NCBI RefSeq assembly: GCF_018332715.1
Contig: NZ_BOQP01000027.1
Span: forward strand, 124,001-188,000
Origin: Winogradskya consettensis
GTDB lineage: Bacteria > Actinomycetota > Actinomycetes > Mycobacteriales > Micromonosporaceae
DNA length: 64,000 bases
Reading direction: 5' to 3'
This document shows positions 17,265 to 26,321 of the stretch, piece by piece. Both the position numbers and the translations under genes were made by a program. Each line of letters begins with the position of its first letter. Position 1 is the first letter of the stretch. Below the pieces are notes generated by a model. The model made no database searches. It was given only the letters and a program-made list of their open reading frames with translations, and was not told the DNA's origin.

Positions 17265-18281
17265 TCAGGACTCGCGGACCACCAGGTGGCCGTGGACGAT
17301 GTGGGTGCCCGGGGCGGGGTTGCCGTCGATCGCGGCGAGCAGGAGGTCGCCCGCGCGCCGGCCGATCTCCTCGAGGCCCAGGTCGACTGTGGTCAGTGGG
17401 GGGCGGGCGGCCTCGGCCAGGACCGCCCAGTTGTCGGTGCCGACGAGGCCGACCTGCTCGGGCAGGTTGATGCCGGACTCGCGCAGCCCGTCGGCGACGC
17501 CGCGGGCCACCACGTCGTTGCCGCAGAACACGCCGTCGATGTCGGGGACGCTGCGCAGCAACTGGGCGGCCGCGAAGCGCCCCCACACCTCGGTCCAGCC
17601 GCCGAACAGTGGCTCGCCGGCGAGCTCCAGCCCGAATTCGGCGAGGGCCTCGGCGGCGCCGGCGGCCCGCTCGCGGGCTGAGGCGTGCGACTGCGGACCG
17701 GTGATGTGGGCGATGCGCCGCCGGCCGGTCTTGACCAGGTGCTCGATGGCGAGCCGGGCGGCGCCGCGCTCGTCGCTGACGACGCTGCAGTCCTGGGGGT
17801 CGCTGCTGCGGGCGAAGGCGTACACGACCGGGACCGGCAGGTCGTCGCTCAGCGGCCGCCGGGCGTCGGTGCGGCGCCCGGCCACGATGATGCCGTCCAC
17901 CTGGCGGTCGAGGAGTTTGCGCAGGTGGTGACGTTCGCGGATGGGGTCGTCGCGGCTGTCGCAGAGGAAGGCGTCCATCTCGCCGACGCCGAGGGAGTCC
18001 TCGACGCCGCGCATGACCGGGATGCTGAAGCGGCCGTAGCTGTCGGTGGTGATGATGCCGACGGTGAAGGTCCGGCCGCTGAGCAGGCTGCGCGCGACGG
18101 TGCTGGGGCTGAAGCCGAGCTCGTCGGCGGCGGCGCGGACCCGGGCGCGGGTCTCCTCCCGGAGGCTGCCGCGGCCGTTGAGTGCCTTCGAGACGGTGCC
18201 GGGGGAGACCCCGGCGAGAGCGGCGACGTCGGCGATGCCGGCTCGCCGCGTCATCGCCCGGGAGGCGGTGCTGTCGGTCAT
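17265..18281 (-). CDS. LacI-family transcriptional regulator of the GH127 locus
   Basis: 338 residues from the ATG at 18281. The N-terminal helix-turn-helix and hinge read IADVAALAGVSPGTVSKALN and then GFSPSTVARSL; the rest is the periplasmic-binding-like sensor (FTVGIITTDSYGRFSIPV, GRRRIAHITGP, FCGNDVVARGV, GLVGTDN). It is divergent from the beta-L-arabinofuranosidase gene, and two palindromes in the gap (18333-18348 and about 18425-18438) have the A/T-rich halves typical of LacI operators. The likely inducer is an arabinose-containing sugar, inferred from the neighbouring enzyme. The gene ends just beside the 24-bp repeat array. Confidence 0.93.
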   Translation of the reverse strand: MTDSTASRAMTRRAGIADVAALAGVSPGTVSKALNGRGSLREETRARVRAAADELGFSPSTVARSLLSGRTFTVGIITTDSYGRFSIPVMRGVEDSLGVGEMDAFLCDSRDDPIRERHHLRKLLDRQVDGIIVAGRRTDARRPLSDDLPVPVVYAFARSSDPQDCSVVSDERGAARLAIEHLVKTGRRRIAHITGPQSHASARERAAGAAEALAEFGLELAGEPLFGGWTEVWGRFAAAQLLRSVPDIDGVFCGNDVVARGVADGLRESGINLPEQVGLVGTDNWAVLAEAARPPLTTVDLGLEEIGRRAGDLLLAAIDGNPAPGTHIVHGHLVVRES

Positions 18282-18332
18282 GGGCAACTCCGGCGGGGGC
18301 GGCGGAAACGGTGGACGCGAGCCGAGCATAGG

Positions 18333-18348
18333 CGGAAAAGGTTTTCCG
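18333..18348. promoter_or_regulatory. Probable LacI-type operator
   Basis: CGGAAAAGGTTTTCCG, symmetric in seven of eight base pairs; only the two central bases do not pair. It lies 52 bp upstream of the LacI ATG, so it is well placed for autoregulation. Confidence 0.6.
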
Positions 18349-18424
18349 GACAAAAGTTGGCGCTCACAAGCAAGTGTGATTTAGGTCTTGACCAAGCGGG
18401 GTGAACATCCTAACTTGGCGCTAG

Positions 18425-18438
18425 GCAAACGGTTTCCA
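18425..18438. promoter_or_regulatory. Second probable LacI-type operator
   Basis: GCAAACGGTTTCC-type sequence with AAAC/GTTT halves, about 85-95 bp upstream of the GH127 start. Its halves resemble the first site (GGAAA / TTTCC). Together the two sites could allow one regulator to control both divergent transcripts. Confidence 0.5.
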
Positions 18439-18521
18439 TCGTGTTTCCGATCGTTTTCTTCCTGCTCTGCCGTGTGCGCGGCCTGACGGACGCGCCCCGT
18501 GGACAATCGAGAGGCCAGCTC

Positions 18522-20390
18522 GTGAGCCTTCGCACCACGCCAACCCCCGCCGGACCGGTCGCACCCCGCCGGACTGCCCGGCTGACCCCGCTGCCGTCCC
18601 CGGCCGCCCGCCTCGCCCGCGGCTCCTTCCTCGGCGCCTGGCAGGAGCTCAACGCCGACGCGACCATCGGGCACTGCGTCGACAACCTGGAGACCAGCGG
18701 CGTGCTCGCCAACTTCCGGCGGCTCGTCGACGGCGGCCCGCAGGGCGCTTTCCAAGGCTTCTGGTTCGCCGACTCCGACCTCTACAAGACCCTCGAAGCA
18801 GTCGGCTGGGAGATCGGCCGCAGCGGCACCGACCGCTGGGCGGAGCTGCTGGACGACGTGGCCGGCCTGCTCGAACGGGTGCAGGAACCGGACGGCTACC
18901 TCAACACGTACGTGCAGGGAACGCCGGGCGAGCAGCGGTTCGCCCGGCCGGACTACACCCACGAGCTGTACTGCGCCGGTCATCTCGTGCAGGCGGCCGT
19001 GGCCCTGCACCGCGGCAGCGGCGACGAGCGTTTCCTGGCTGTCGCCCGCCGCATCGCCGACCTGATCGTCCGGGAGTTCGGTGACGACGCGAGGGCGCTG
19101 ATCGACGGGCACCCCGAGGTGGAGACGGCCCTGATCGAGCTCTACCGCGAGACCGGTGACGAGGCCTATCTGCACGCGGCCGAGCTGCAGATCGAGCGGC
19201 GCGGCTACGGGCTGCTCGGCCCGGGACACTTCGGCGCCGTGTACTTCCAGGACCACGCGCCGGTGCGCGAGGCGACCGAGGCCGCCGGGCACTCGGTGCG
19301 CCAGCTCTACCTGGCCGCCGGGGTCACCGATCTGTACCTGGAGAACGGCGACGAGTCGCTGCTGGTCGCGCAGGAGAAGCTCTGGGAGAGCGCCTTCGGC
19401 ACGAAGATGTACGTGATCGGCGGGCACGGCTCCCGGCACCGCGACGAGGCGTACGGCGACCCGTACGAACTTCCGCCGGACCGGGCGTACGCCGAGACCT
19501 GCGCCTCCATCGCCGCGCTGCAATGGTGCTGGCGGCTGCTGCTGGCCACGGGAAAGCCCCGCTACGCCGAGGAGATGGAACGCGCCCTGGTCAACGCGAT
19601 CGCCGCGTCGACGTCGGAGACCGGCACCGCGTTCTTCTACTCCAACCCGCTGCAGCTGCGCACCGGCCACGACGGTACGAGCGAGGACGCACCCAGCGAG
19701 CGGCTGCCCTGGTACCGCTGCGCCTGCTGCCCGCCCAACCTGGCCCGGCTGCTCGCCTCCGTGCACGCGTACGCCGCGACCGGCGACGACACCGGCCTGC
19801 AACTGCACCTGATCACCGCGGGCGAGTTCAGCGCTGCGGGGCTGACCGCGAAGGTCGAGACCGGTTATCCGTACGACGGCGACGTCCTGATCGTCACCCG
19901 GGGCACCGGAGAGCTGTCGGTACGCGTCCCGAGCTGGGCCACCGACGCCACGGCGGAGGTGACCGGCGGCAAGATCCTTGCCGAGGCCACGCCCGGCGGC
20001 TACCTGCGCGTGGCCTGCACGGGCGAAACCACCGTCCGGATCGCCCTGCCGATGACCCCGCGCCTGGTCCGCGCCGACGAGCGGGTCGACGCCGTCCGCG
20101 GCTGCGTGGCCGTGCTGCGGGGCCCGGTCGTCTACTGCGTCGAGCAGGCCGACCTGCCCGACGGCGTACTCGTCGAGCAGTTGCGCCTGGACCCGGCCGC
20201 TGCCGTCACCGAGGAAGGCACCCGGTTGCGGCTGTCGGGCTTCGCCCGCAAGGACGACCCGGACCTCTATCCCGCCCACGAACCGGCGCCCGCCGCCGGG
20301 GACGAGTCCATCACCTTCACCGCGATTCCCTACCACTCCTGGGCGAACCGGGGGCCGGGCGCCATGCGCGTCTGGCTGCCGCTCGCCTGA
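18522..20390 (+). CDS. GH127 beta-L-arabinofuranosidase
   Basis: 622 residues from the GTG at 18522; the frame is open further up to 18441, but the text there is not protein-like. The fold is an (alpha/alpha)6 barrel followed by beta domains. The zinc-thiolate site of the family (HypBA1) is intact: E309 in RHRDEAYGD (acid/base), E325 and C327 in AYAETCASI, and the C402-C403 pair in YRCACCPPN (nucleophile Cys). FQGFWFADSDLYKTLEA and GHLVQAAVALHRGSG are also typical. There is no signal peptide, so it acts in the cytoplasm on imported arabino-oligosaccharides. The importer genes follow at once, and the divergent LacI gene is the likely regulator. Confidence 0.93.
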   Translation: MSLRTTPTPAGPVAPRRTARLTPLPSPAARLARGSFLGAWQELNADATIGHCVDNLETSGVLANFRRLVDGGPQGAFQGFWFADSDLYKTLEAVGWEIGRSGTDRWAELLDDVAGLLERVQEPDGYLNTYVQGTPGEQRFARPDYTHELYCAGHLVQAAVALHRGSGDERFLAVARRIADLIVREFGDDARALIDGHPEVETALIELYRETGDEAYLHAAELQIERRGYGLLGPGHFGAVYFQDHAPVREATEAAGHSVRQLYLAAGVTDLYLENGDESLLVAQEKLWESAFGTKMYVIGGHGSRHRDEAYGDPYELPPDRAYAETCASIAALQWCWRLLLATGKPRYAEEMERALVNAIAASTSETGTAFFYSNPLQLRTGHDGTSEDAPSERLPWYRCACCPPNLARLLASVHAYAATGDDTGLQLHLITAGEFSAAGLTAKVETGYPYDGDVLIVTRGTGELSVRVPSWATDATAEVTGGKILAEATPGGYLRVACTGETTVRIALPMTPRLVRADERVDAVRGCVAVLRGPVVYCVEQADLPDGVLVEQLRLDPAAAVTEEGTRLRLSGFARKDDPDLYPAHEPAPAAGDESITFTAIPYHSWANRGPGAMRVWLPLA

Positions 20391-20419
20391 CCGCTCACAT
20401 CGCAGAAAGCGACTCCACC

Positions 20420-21706
20420 ATGGTCAGGAGTAACTCCCGGCTCGCGGCGGCCTTCGCCGCCACGGCCGCCCTCACCCTCGTCCTCTCCGGCTGCGGCGGC
20501 AGCGACGAGAAGACCTCGAGCGCCACCGACAAGCCGACCGGCACCGCGACGCTGTGGGCGCGGGACAACGAGAAGGCCTTCATCAACCTGCTCGCCGAGC
20601 AGTACAACAAGACCCACGACGGCAAGGTCCAGGTCACCATCGTCCCGTCGGCGAACTTCGTGCAGAAGTTCGGTACGGCCGCCGCGCAGGGCTCCGGCCC
20701 CGACATCGCCTCGATCGACCTGGTCTACCTGCCGTACTTCGCCTCCAAGGGCGTACTCGACGACCTCAGCCCGGTCCTCGACTCGCTGACCTGGAAGGAC
20801 GGCCTGAGCCCGGCGCACAAGAAGCTCGCGATCTACGACGGCAAGACGTACGCCCTGCCGTTCACCGCCGAGGCCTCGGTGACGTTCTACAACAAGGACC
20901 TGTTCAAAAAGGCGGGCCTGGACCCGGCGAAGCCGCCCGCGAACTACGACGAGATGCTCGCCGACGCCCGCGCGATCCGCAAGCTCGGCGGCGACTACTA
21001 CGGCTTCACCATGGCCGGGCAGTGCGGTGGCTGCAACGTCTTCGAGTTCGCGCCGCACGTGTGGGCCAGCGGCGGCCAGGTGCTGTCCGACGACGGCAAG
21101 ACCGCCCACCTGGACAGCCAGGAGGTGACCGACGCGCTGACGTTCTACCGGCAGATGCAGACCGAGGGCCTGATGCCCCCGACGGCGAAGACCGACAACG
21201 GCACCGTCCAGTCCACCGCCTTCCAGAGCGGCAAGGTCGGCATGGTCAACCTCGGCGCGTTCTTCGTGGGCAACCTCGTGAAGGACAAGAAGATCGACTT
21301 CGGGGTGACTCCGATCGTCGGCAAGACCGGTGGCACGGCGTCGTTCGCCGGCGGCGACGAGATCGCGGTCACCAAGACCGCCAAGAACAAGTCCGTCGCG
21401 TACGACTTCGTCAAGTGGTCGACCAGCGAAGAAGCGCAGACGATCCTCGCCAACAACGCGATCGTCCCCGTCCGCACCGACCTCATCGACAAGATCTACG
21501 CGCCGCTCGACCCGCGATACAAGGCGCTCGGCGACGCCATGTCGACCGGCCAGACGCCGTACAGCGTGGTCGAGAACGCCATCATCAACGACAACAACGG
21601 CTCCTGGGCCACCATGATCAACCAGGGTGTCTTCGGCACCGGCGACATCAAGGGCGTGCAGGCCACCGCGCAGAAAGCCGCCCAGGCCATCATCGACAAA
21701 GGCTGA
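20420..21706 (+). CDS. Sugar ABC transporter substrate-binding lipoprotein (CUT1)
   Basis: 428 residues from the ATG at 20420. The signal peptide ends in the lipobox TLVLSGC, so the protein should be membrane-anchored by a lipidated Cys (about residue 24). The body follows the MalE/UgpB-type SBP_bac_1 pattern: GTATLWARDNEKAFINLLAE, GSGPDIASIDLVYLPYFASK, YALPFTAEASVTFYNKDLFK and FQSGKVGMVNLGAFFVGN. Thirty bp separate it from GH127. It should capture the arabino-oligosaccharide that GH127 later cuts. An unusually strong hairpin (21717-21748) follows its stop, which probably limits read-through into the permease genes. Confidence 0.92.
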   Translation: MVRSNSRLAAAFAATAALTLVLSGCGGSDEKTSSATDKPTGTATLWARDNEKAFINLLAEQYNKTHDGKVQVTIVPSANFVQKFGTAAAQGSGPDIASIDLVYLPYFASKGVLDDLSPVLDSLTWKDGLSPAHKKLAIYDGKTYALPFTAEASVTFYNKDLFKKAGLDPAKPPANYDEMLADARAIRKLGGDYYGFTMAGQCGGCNVFEFAPHVWASGGQVLSDDGKTAHLDSQEVTDALTFYRQMQTEGLMPPTAKTDNGTVQSTAFQSGKVGMVNLGAFFVGNLVKDKKIDFGVTPIVGKTGGTASFAGGDEIAVTKTAKNKSVAYDFVKWSTSEEAQTILANNAIVPVRTDLIDKIYAPLDPRYKALGDAMSTGQTPYSVVENAIINDNNGSWATMINQGVFGTGDIKGVQATAQKAAQAIIDKG

Positions 21707-21716
21707 GTTGCTGCGA

Positions 21717-21748
21717 CGGGCCCGCCGCGGGTGGCCGCGGCGGGCCCG
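21717..21748. other. Very stable intercistronic hairpin
   Basis: A perfect 14-bp stem (CGGGCCCGCCGCGG at 21717-21730 with its complement at 21735-21748) closed by a GTGG loop, between the binding-protein and permease genes. In ABC importers such hairpins stabilise the binding-protein mRNA or attenuate transcription; the role here is inferred. Confidence 0.85.
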
Positions 21749-21770
21749 ATCCTCATAGGAGGAAGGACAC

Positions 21771-22721
21771 ATGACGGACACCACCAGCCGGGCGGCGGCA
21801 TCGACGTCGCGGGCGCCCGCACCGAAGCCCGTACGCGGTCCCTGGCTCACCAACCGGCGGCGCCGGCTGCTGACGGGCCTGGCCCTCGTGACGCCGGCCC
21901 TCGCCGTCGTCACCGTCTTCTTCATCGTGCCGCTGATCATGACGTTCTGGATGTCCCTGCACGACTGGCCGCTGCTCGGCGAGCACCGCTTCATCGGCCT
22001 GGACAACTACCGCCGGGCGTTCAAGGACAGCGAGTGGCTGCACGCCATCCGCTTCACCCTCGAATACACGCTGATCATCACGCCCGTACTGCTGATCGTC
22101 GCCCTCGCCCTCGCCTTCCTCGTGCACCGTGGTGGCCGGGCGGCGCGCGTGTTCCAGTCGGTGTTCTTCCTGCCGGTGGTCATCGGCTTCGCCGCTGCGG
22201 CGTACCTGTGGCTCTATCTTGCCCAGCCTGGCCTGGGCCCCCTGTCGGACCTGGCCGCGAAGCTGGGAATCGCCGGCCGCGACACCAACTGGTTCGCCAC
22301 CGCGACCAGCGGCCTGCTGCTGGTCTGCCTGATGGTGGTCTGGAAGGTCGCCGGCATGCAGATGGTCCTGCTGCTGTCGGGCCTGCAGTCGATCCCCGTC
22401 GAGGTCAACGAGGCCGCGCTGATCGACGGCGCGGGCCCGTGGAAGACGTTCCGCTACGTCACCGTGCCGCTGCTGCGCCCGACCCTCGCGCTGGTGCTGG
22501 TCTTCTCGGTGGCGGGCTCCCTGCTCGCCTTCGACCAGTTCTACATCATGACCTCGGGCGGGCCGTCCAACGGCACCATCACCGCCGTCTACCAGATCTA
22601 CCGCACCTCCTTCATCAACTTCGAGCTCGGCTACGGCGCCGCGCTGTCCGCCATGCTGATGGTGGTCCTGGCGGCAGTCAGTGCGCTGCAGATGCTCCTG
22701 CTGCGGAAGACGGACAACTGA
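21771..22721 (+). CDS. Sugar ABC transporter permease (MalF-like)
   Basis: 316 residues with six membrane spans. The EAA loop that contacts the ATPase is visible: EVNEAALIDGAGPWKTFRYV. The N-terminal TLTPALAVVTVFFIVPL-type first span (here VTPALAVVTVFFIVPLIMTF) is typical of MalF-group CUT1 permeases. A GGAGGAAGGA site precedes the ATG at 21771. Its TGA overlaps the ATG of the next permease. It forms the channel with that second permease. No ATPase gene is present in this locus. Confidence 0.93.
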   Translation: MTDTTSRAAASTSRAPAPKPVRGPWLTNRRRRLLTGLALVTPALAVVTVFFIVPLIMTFWMSLHDWPLLGEHRFIGLDNYRRAFKDSEWLHAIRFTLEYTLIITPVLLIVALALAFLVHRGGRAARVFQSVFFLPVVIGFAAAAYLWLYLAQPGLGPLSDLAAKLGIAGRDTNWFATATSGLLLVCLMVVWKVAGMQMVLLLSGLQSIPVEVNEAALIDGAGPWKTFRYVTVPLLRPTLALVLVFSVAGSLLAFDQFYIMTSGGPSNGTITAVYQIYRTSFINFELGYGAALSAMLMVVLAAVSALQMLLLRKTDN

Positions 22722-23575
22722 TGGACACCCTCACCGATGTACGTCGGAGCCTGCCACGCGCCGCCTGGTGGGCCGCCTGCCTCTGCGTCTCGGTCCTCGT
22801 TCTCTACCCGCTCTACGTCATGCTGTCGCAGTCGCTCAAGAGCGGCGCCGAAGCGGCCGAGAACCCCCCGACGATGTACCCCCACCAGCTCTCCGTCGAC
22901 AACTACAAGGCGTTGCAGGACACCGGCCAGTACGGCATCTGGCAGCACGTCGGCAACAGTCTCGCCGTCGCCGGGGGCGCCACCCTGCTCACCGTCGCCC
23001 TGGCCACGCTCGCCGGGTACGGCTTCGCGAAACTGCGGTTCCGGGGCAGCGGTGTGCTGTTCTTCATCATCCTGGCCACCTTCATGATCCCGTTCCAGGC
23101 GATCATCACGCCGCTCTTCTCGATCCTGCACGGCCTCGGCCTGAGCAACACCCTGCTCGGGCTCACGCTGGTCTACACCACGTTCCAGCTGCCGTTCGGC
23201 ATCTTCCTGATGCGCAACAGCTTCGCCTCGCTCCCCGCCGGCATCGAGGAAGCCGCCTTCATCGACGGCTGCGGCTTCTTCGGCGCGATGACCCGGGTCC
23301 TGCTGCCCGTCGCCGTCCCGGGCCTGATCAGCACCGCCCTGTTCACGTTCTTCACCTGCTGGAACGAGTTCTTCGCCGCGCTCATCCTGATCACCGACGA
23401 ATCCAAGTTCACCCTGCCGGTAACCCTGACCGTCCTCGCCTCCAACCAGCTCGGCACCCTCAACTGGGGCATCATGCAGGCCGGCGTCGCGGTCACCGCG
23501 ATCCCGTGCATCGTGCTCTACCTGCTCCTCCAGCGCTACTACGTGGCGGGCCTGGTCGCGGGCTCCGTCAAGTGA
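22721..23575 (+). CDS. Sugar ABC transporter permease (MalG-like)
   Basis: 284 residues from the ATG that shares its A with the upstream TGA. Six spans; the EAA motif reads GIEEAAFIDGCGFFGAMTRV, and FKLRF-like AKLRFRGSGVLFFIILATFM and the QLPFGIFLMRNSF segment match MalG-group permeases. It completes the heterodimeric channel. As with other actinobacterial CUT1 systems, energy probably comes from a shared MsiK-type ATPase encoded elsewhere; no ATPase is found between here and 33984, and that one belongs to another family. The operon ends here. Confidence 0.93.
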   Translation: MDTLTDVRRSLPRAAWWAACLCVSVLVLYPLYVMLSQSLKSGAEAAENPPTMYPHQLSVDNYKALQDTGQYGIWQHVGNSLAVAGGATLLTVALATLAGYGFAKLRFRGSGVLFFIILATFMIPFQAIITPLFSILHGLGLSNTLLGLTLVYTTFQLPFGIFLMRNSFASLPAGIEEAAFIDGCGFFGAMTRVLLPVAVPGLISTALFTFFTCWNEFFAALILITDESKFTLPVTLTVLASNQLGTLNWGIMQAGVAVTAIPCIVLYLLLQRYYVAGLVAGSVK

Positions 23576-23641
23576 CCGGGGCCGCCCGGCAGGATCGCAT
23601 CCGGCGATTCGCTGCAACTCGGCGGGCTTCCTGTCGATCGT

Positions 23642-25906
23642 GTGGGTATGGCAGATCTGCGCGCGGGCTCCTCCCGGCTGCTGACGGCATCCGTGTGGGG
23701 GGCGGGTGCGGTGCTCGCGGTGATCGTGGTGCAGATGGTGACCGGGTGGGGCAGTGATCACCAGATACGGGTGCTCAATGACCTGGCGTATGTGCCGGCC
23801 ACCCTGCTGACCGCGGCGCTGGGGCTCCAGCTGATCACCAGAGGCGGCCTGCACCGGCGGGAGCGCCGTGCCTGGGTCCTGCTGGAGGTGGCGTTCATCG
23901 GGCAGGGTGTGGCGCATGTGGTGTCGCTCATCCGGGACTTCCAGCCCGGGTTGCCCCCGTATCCGAACGTCTCCGACTATCTGTACCTGGCGGCGATCCC
24001 GTTCGTGGTCGCCGGGCTGTTGCTGCTCCCGGCCGCGCGGCGGGACCGCGGCGATCGGCTCAAGCTGCTGATCGACTCGCTCATCATCGTGGCCGGTGCC
24101 TGTATGGCGCTGTGGTACCTGGAGATCGGCCCGATGCTGCAGTATCCGGGTGCGGACCCGGCGGTGATCGCGTTCTCCACCGCGGTGCCGGTCCTCGACC
24201 TGCTGCTGGTCTTCGCGCTCATCATCCTGCTGCTGCGCCGTCCGGAGGCGGGTGCCGCGGTGAGCCTGCTGAGCGGCTCAATGGCGTTGAAGGTGGTCGC
24301 CGACAGCACGTACACCGTGGCGTACATCCAGTTCGGTATCGCTTACCGGCCGGGCAGCTGGCCCTTCCTGCTGTGGGCGGCGGGATCCTTCCTCACGCTG
24401 CTCGCCGTCCATCGCCGGCTGTGCCAGGACGGCTTGACGCAGGCCCGGCGCCGGGGTCGCAAGCGGCTCGGCTGGCTGCCGTACGGTGCGATCGTCCTGG
24501 CGTACGGACTGATCGCCTTTGTCGCCCGGCACCAGGCCCTGTATCCGCTCGGCGGAATGATCTTCGGCGGGGTCGCGATCACGTCCCTCGTGATCGCCCG
24601 GCAGCTGTTCGCCCAGCGGGAGAACCGCCGGCTCGCCGTCACCGACCCGCTCACCGGGCTGTCCAACCGGGCCCTCATCGCCGAGCGTCTCACCGAGCTG
24701 GTCCGCCAGCCGATACGCGAGGGCCGCCACGGTGCCGTCCTGCTCATCGATCTGGACCGGTTCAAGCCCATCAACGACACGTACGGCCACGAGGCCGGGG
24801 ACGCCGTGCTCAAGGCGGTCGCGACGGCGCTGCGCGCGGTGATCCGGTCCGGTGACACCGCTGGGCGGCTGGGCGGTGACGAGTTCGCCGTGGTGCTGCC
24901 GGGGCTACCGAGCCGGGCCGCCGCCGAGGGCATCGCGCAGCGGCTGGTCGACGCGCTGCGTACCCCGGTGATCTTCGGTGACGCGGTTCTCGGCGTCGAG
25001 GCGAGCATCGGCGTCGCCTTCCGGGACGAGACCACGGCCGATATCGAGCAGCTGCTCGCGCACGCGGACGCCGCCATGTACGCGGTGAAGCGTTCCGGCC
25101 GTGGCCGCTACGGCGTCTACACGCCCGAGCTGGACATTCGCGTACGCGACGCCGAAATGCGGCGCGCCGTGGAGAACGACGAGTTCGTCGTCCATTTCCA
25201 GCCCGTGGTCCGGCTGACCGGCGACGGCGGGGGCATGACCGTCGAGGCGCTGGTGCGCTGGAACCACCCGGCCCGCGGGTTGCTGATGCCGGGTGCCTTC
25301 ATCGAGCTGGCCGAGGAGACCGGCGCGGTGGTCGCCATCGGGGAGTGGGTGCTGCGCGAGGCGTGCCGGCAGGCCGCCGGCTGGCAGACGGTGAATCTGA
25401 GCGTCAATCTCTCCGCGCGCCAGGTGACCCGGACCGGGCTGGCCGAGACGATCCGCGACATCCTGGCTGAGACCGGGTTCCCCGCCGACCGGCTGGTACT
25501 GGAGCTGACCGAGAGCGTCATCCTGCACCCCGACGAGGCGACCGTGGCACGCCTGGAGGCGTTGCGCGCCATGGGCATCGGCATCTCGGTCGACGATTTC
25601 GGCACCGGTTACTCGGCGCTGAGCTATCTGCGTACCCTCCCGGTCAGTGTCCTCAAGATCGACCGTTCGTTCATCACGGGCATCGACACCGACCCCGACA
25701 CGTACGCCGTGGCCGAGGCACTGGTCCGGCTCGCCAAGGCGTACCGGCTGCAGGTGGTCGCCGAAGGGATCGAGACCGCGGAGCAGGCCCGCTGCGTGAC
25801 CGAGATGGGCTGCGACTACGGCCAGGGCTACCACTTCGCCCGCCCGATGCCCGGCCCCGCCCTGGCCGAACTCCTCGCCGCACGCCTCAGCCCAGAGCGC
25901 TCCTGA
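23642..25906 (+). CDS. Membrane GGDEF-EAL protein (c-di-GMP turnover)
   Basis: 754 residues from the GTG at 23642 (an ATG two codons on is equally possible). Residues about 10-325 contain nine or so transmembrane segments, a membrane sensor. The GGDEF domain follows (TDPLTGLSNRALIAERL, then G411-G412-D413-E414-F415), so the cyclase signature is intact. The EAL domain has E535-A536-L537, NLSVNLSARQ, LELTES, DDFGTGYS, LKIDRSFI, AEGIET and QGYHFARPM, all phosphodiesterase ligands. The protein could therefore both make and break c-di-GMP. The gene stands alone; its 3' end overlaps the convergent DUF1801 gene by 20 bp. Confidence 0.95.
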   Translation: MGMADLRAGSSRLLTASVWGAGAVLAVIVVQMVTGWGSDHQIRVLNDLAYVPATLLTAALGLQLITRGGLHRRERRAWVLLEVAFIGQGVAHVVSLIRDFQPGLPPYPNVSDYLYLAAIPFVVAGLLLLPAARRDRGDRLKLLIDSLIIVAGACMALWYLEIGPMLQYPGADPAVIAFSTAVPVLDLLLVFALIILLLRRPEAGAAVSLLSGSMALKVVADSTYTVAYIQFGIAYRPGSWPFLLWAAGSFLTLLAVHRRLCQDGLTQARRRGRKRLGWLPYGAIVLAYGLIAFVARHQALYPLGGMIFGGVAITSLVIARQLFAQRENRRLAVTDPLTGLSNRALIAERLTELVRQPIREGRHGAVLLIDLDRFKPINDTYGHEAGDAVLKAVATALRAVIRSGDTAGRLGGDEFAVVLPGLPSRAAAEGIAQRLVDALRTPVIFGDAVLGVEASIGVAFRDETTADIEQLLAHADAAMYAVKRSGRGRYGVYTPELDIRVRDAEMRRAVENDEFVVHFQPVVRLTGDGGGMTVEALVRWNHPARGLLMPGAFIELAEETGAVVAIGEWVLREACRQAAGWQTVNLSVNLSARQVTRTGLAETIRDILAETGFPADRLVLELTESVILHPDEATVARLEALRAMGIGISVDDFGTGYSALSYLRTLPVSVLKIDRSFITGIDTDPDTYAVAEALVRLAKAYRLQVVAEGIETAEQARCVTEMGCDYGQGYHFARPMPGPALAELLAARLSPERS

Positions 25907-26321
25907 CCAGCGCCGCGACGGTCGCGGCACCGTCGGCGGTGAGTTCCGTCAGGGCGTACGAGGTCGGCCAGAGCCCGCCCTTGTCGTCGAGGTGCGCCTC
26001 GGGGCTGAAGCCCAGCGTCGAATAGCGCGCCTTGTCCATCAGGCCGCTGCGGAAGAACACGACGACCTTGCCGTTCCTGGCCCAGCCCGGCTGTCCATAA
26101 TAGAGCTTCGGCGACAGGCCGGGGGCGGCCTCCGTGACGACGGCGTGCAGCCGTTCGGCCATGCCGCGGTCGGGCTCGGGCATCTCGGCGATCTTCGCCA
26201 GCACCGCGGCCTGCTCGGCGGCGGCCTTGTCCACGGCGGTGGCCCGCCGGGACCCGGCCTTTAGCTCGGCGGCGCGGTCCTTCATGGCGGCGCGTTCCTG
26301 CGCGGAGAATGTCGGGCTCAT
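25887..26321 (-). CDS. DUF1801-family protein
   Basis: 144 residues. The N-terminal half is a charged helix (FSAQERAAMKDRAAELKAG); the second half has the DUF1801 fold text: LSPKLYYGQPGWARNGKVVVFF and YSTLGFSPEAHLDDKGGLWP. Family members are small proteins of YdhG/iron-chaperone-like fold with no proven activity. Odd: the two 3' ends of this gene and the GGDEF-EAL gene overlap by 20 bp. Single-gene unit; no regulatory site recognised. Confidence 0.85.
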   Translation of the reverse strand: MSPTFSAQERAAMKDRAAELKAGSRRATAVDKAAAEQAAVLAKIAEMPEPDRGMAERLHAVVTEAAPGLSPKLYYGQPGWARNGKVVVFFRSGLMDKARYSTLGFSPEAHLDDKGGLWPTSYALTELTADGAATVAALVRSALG

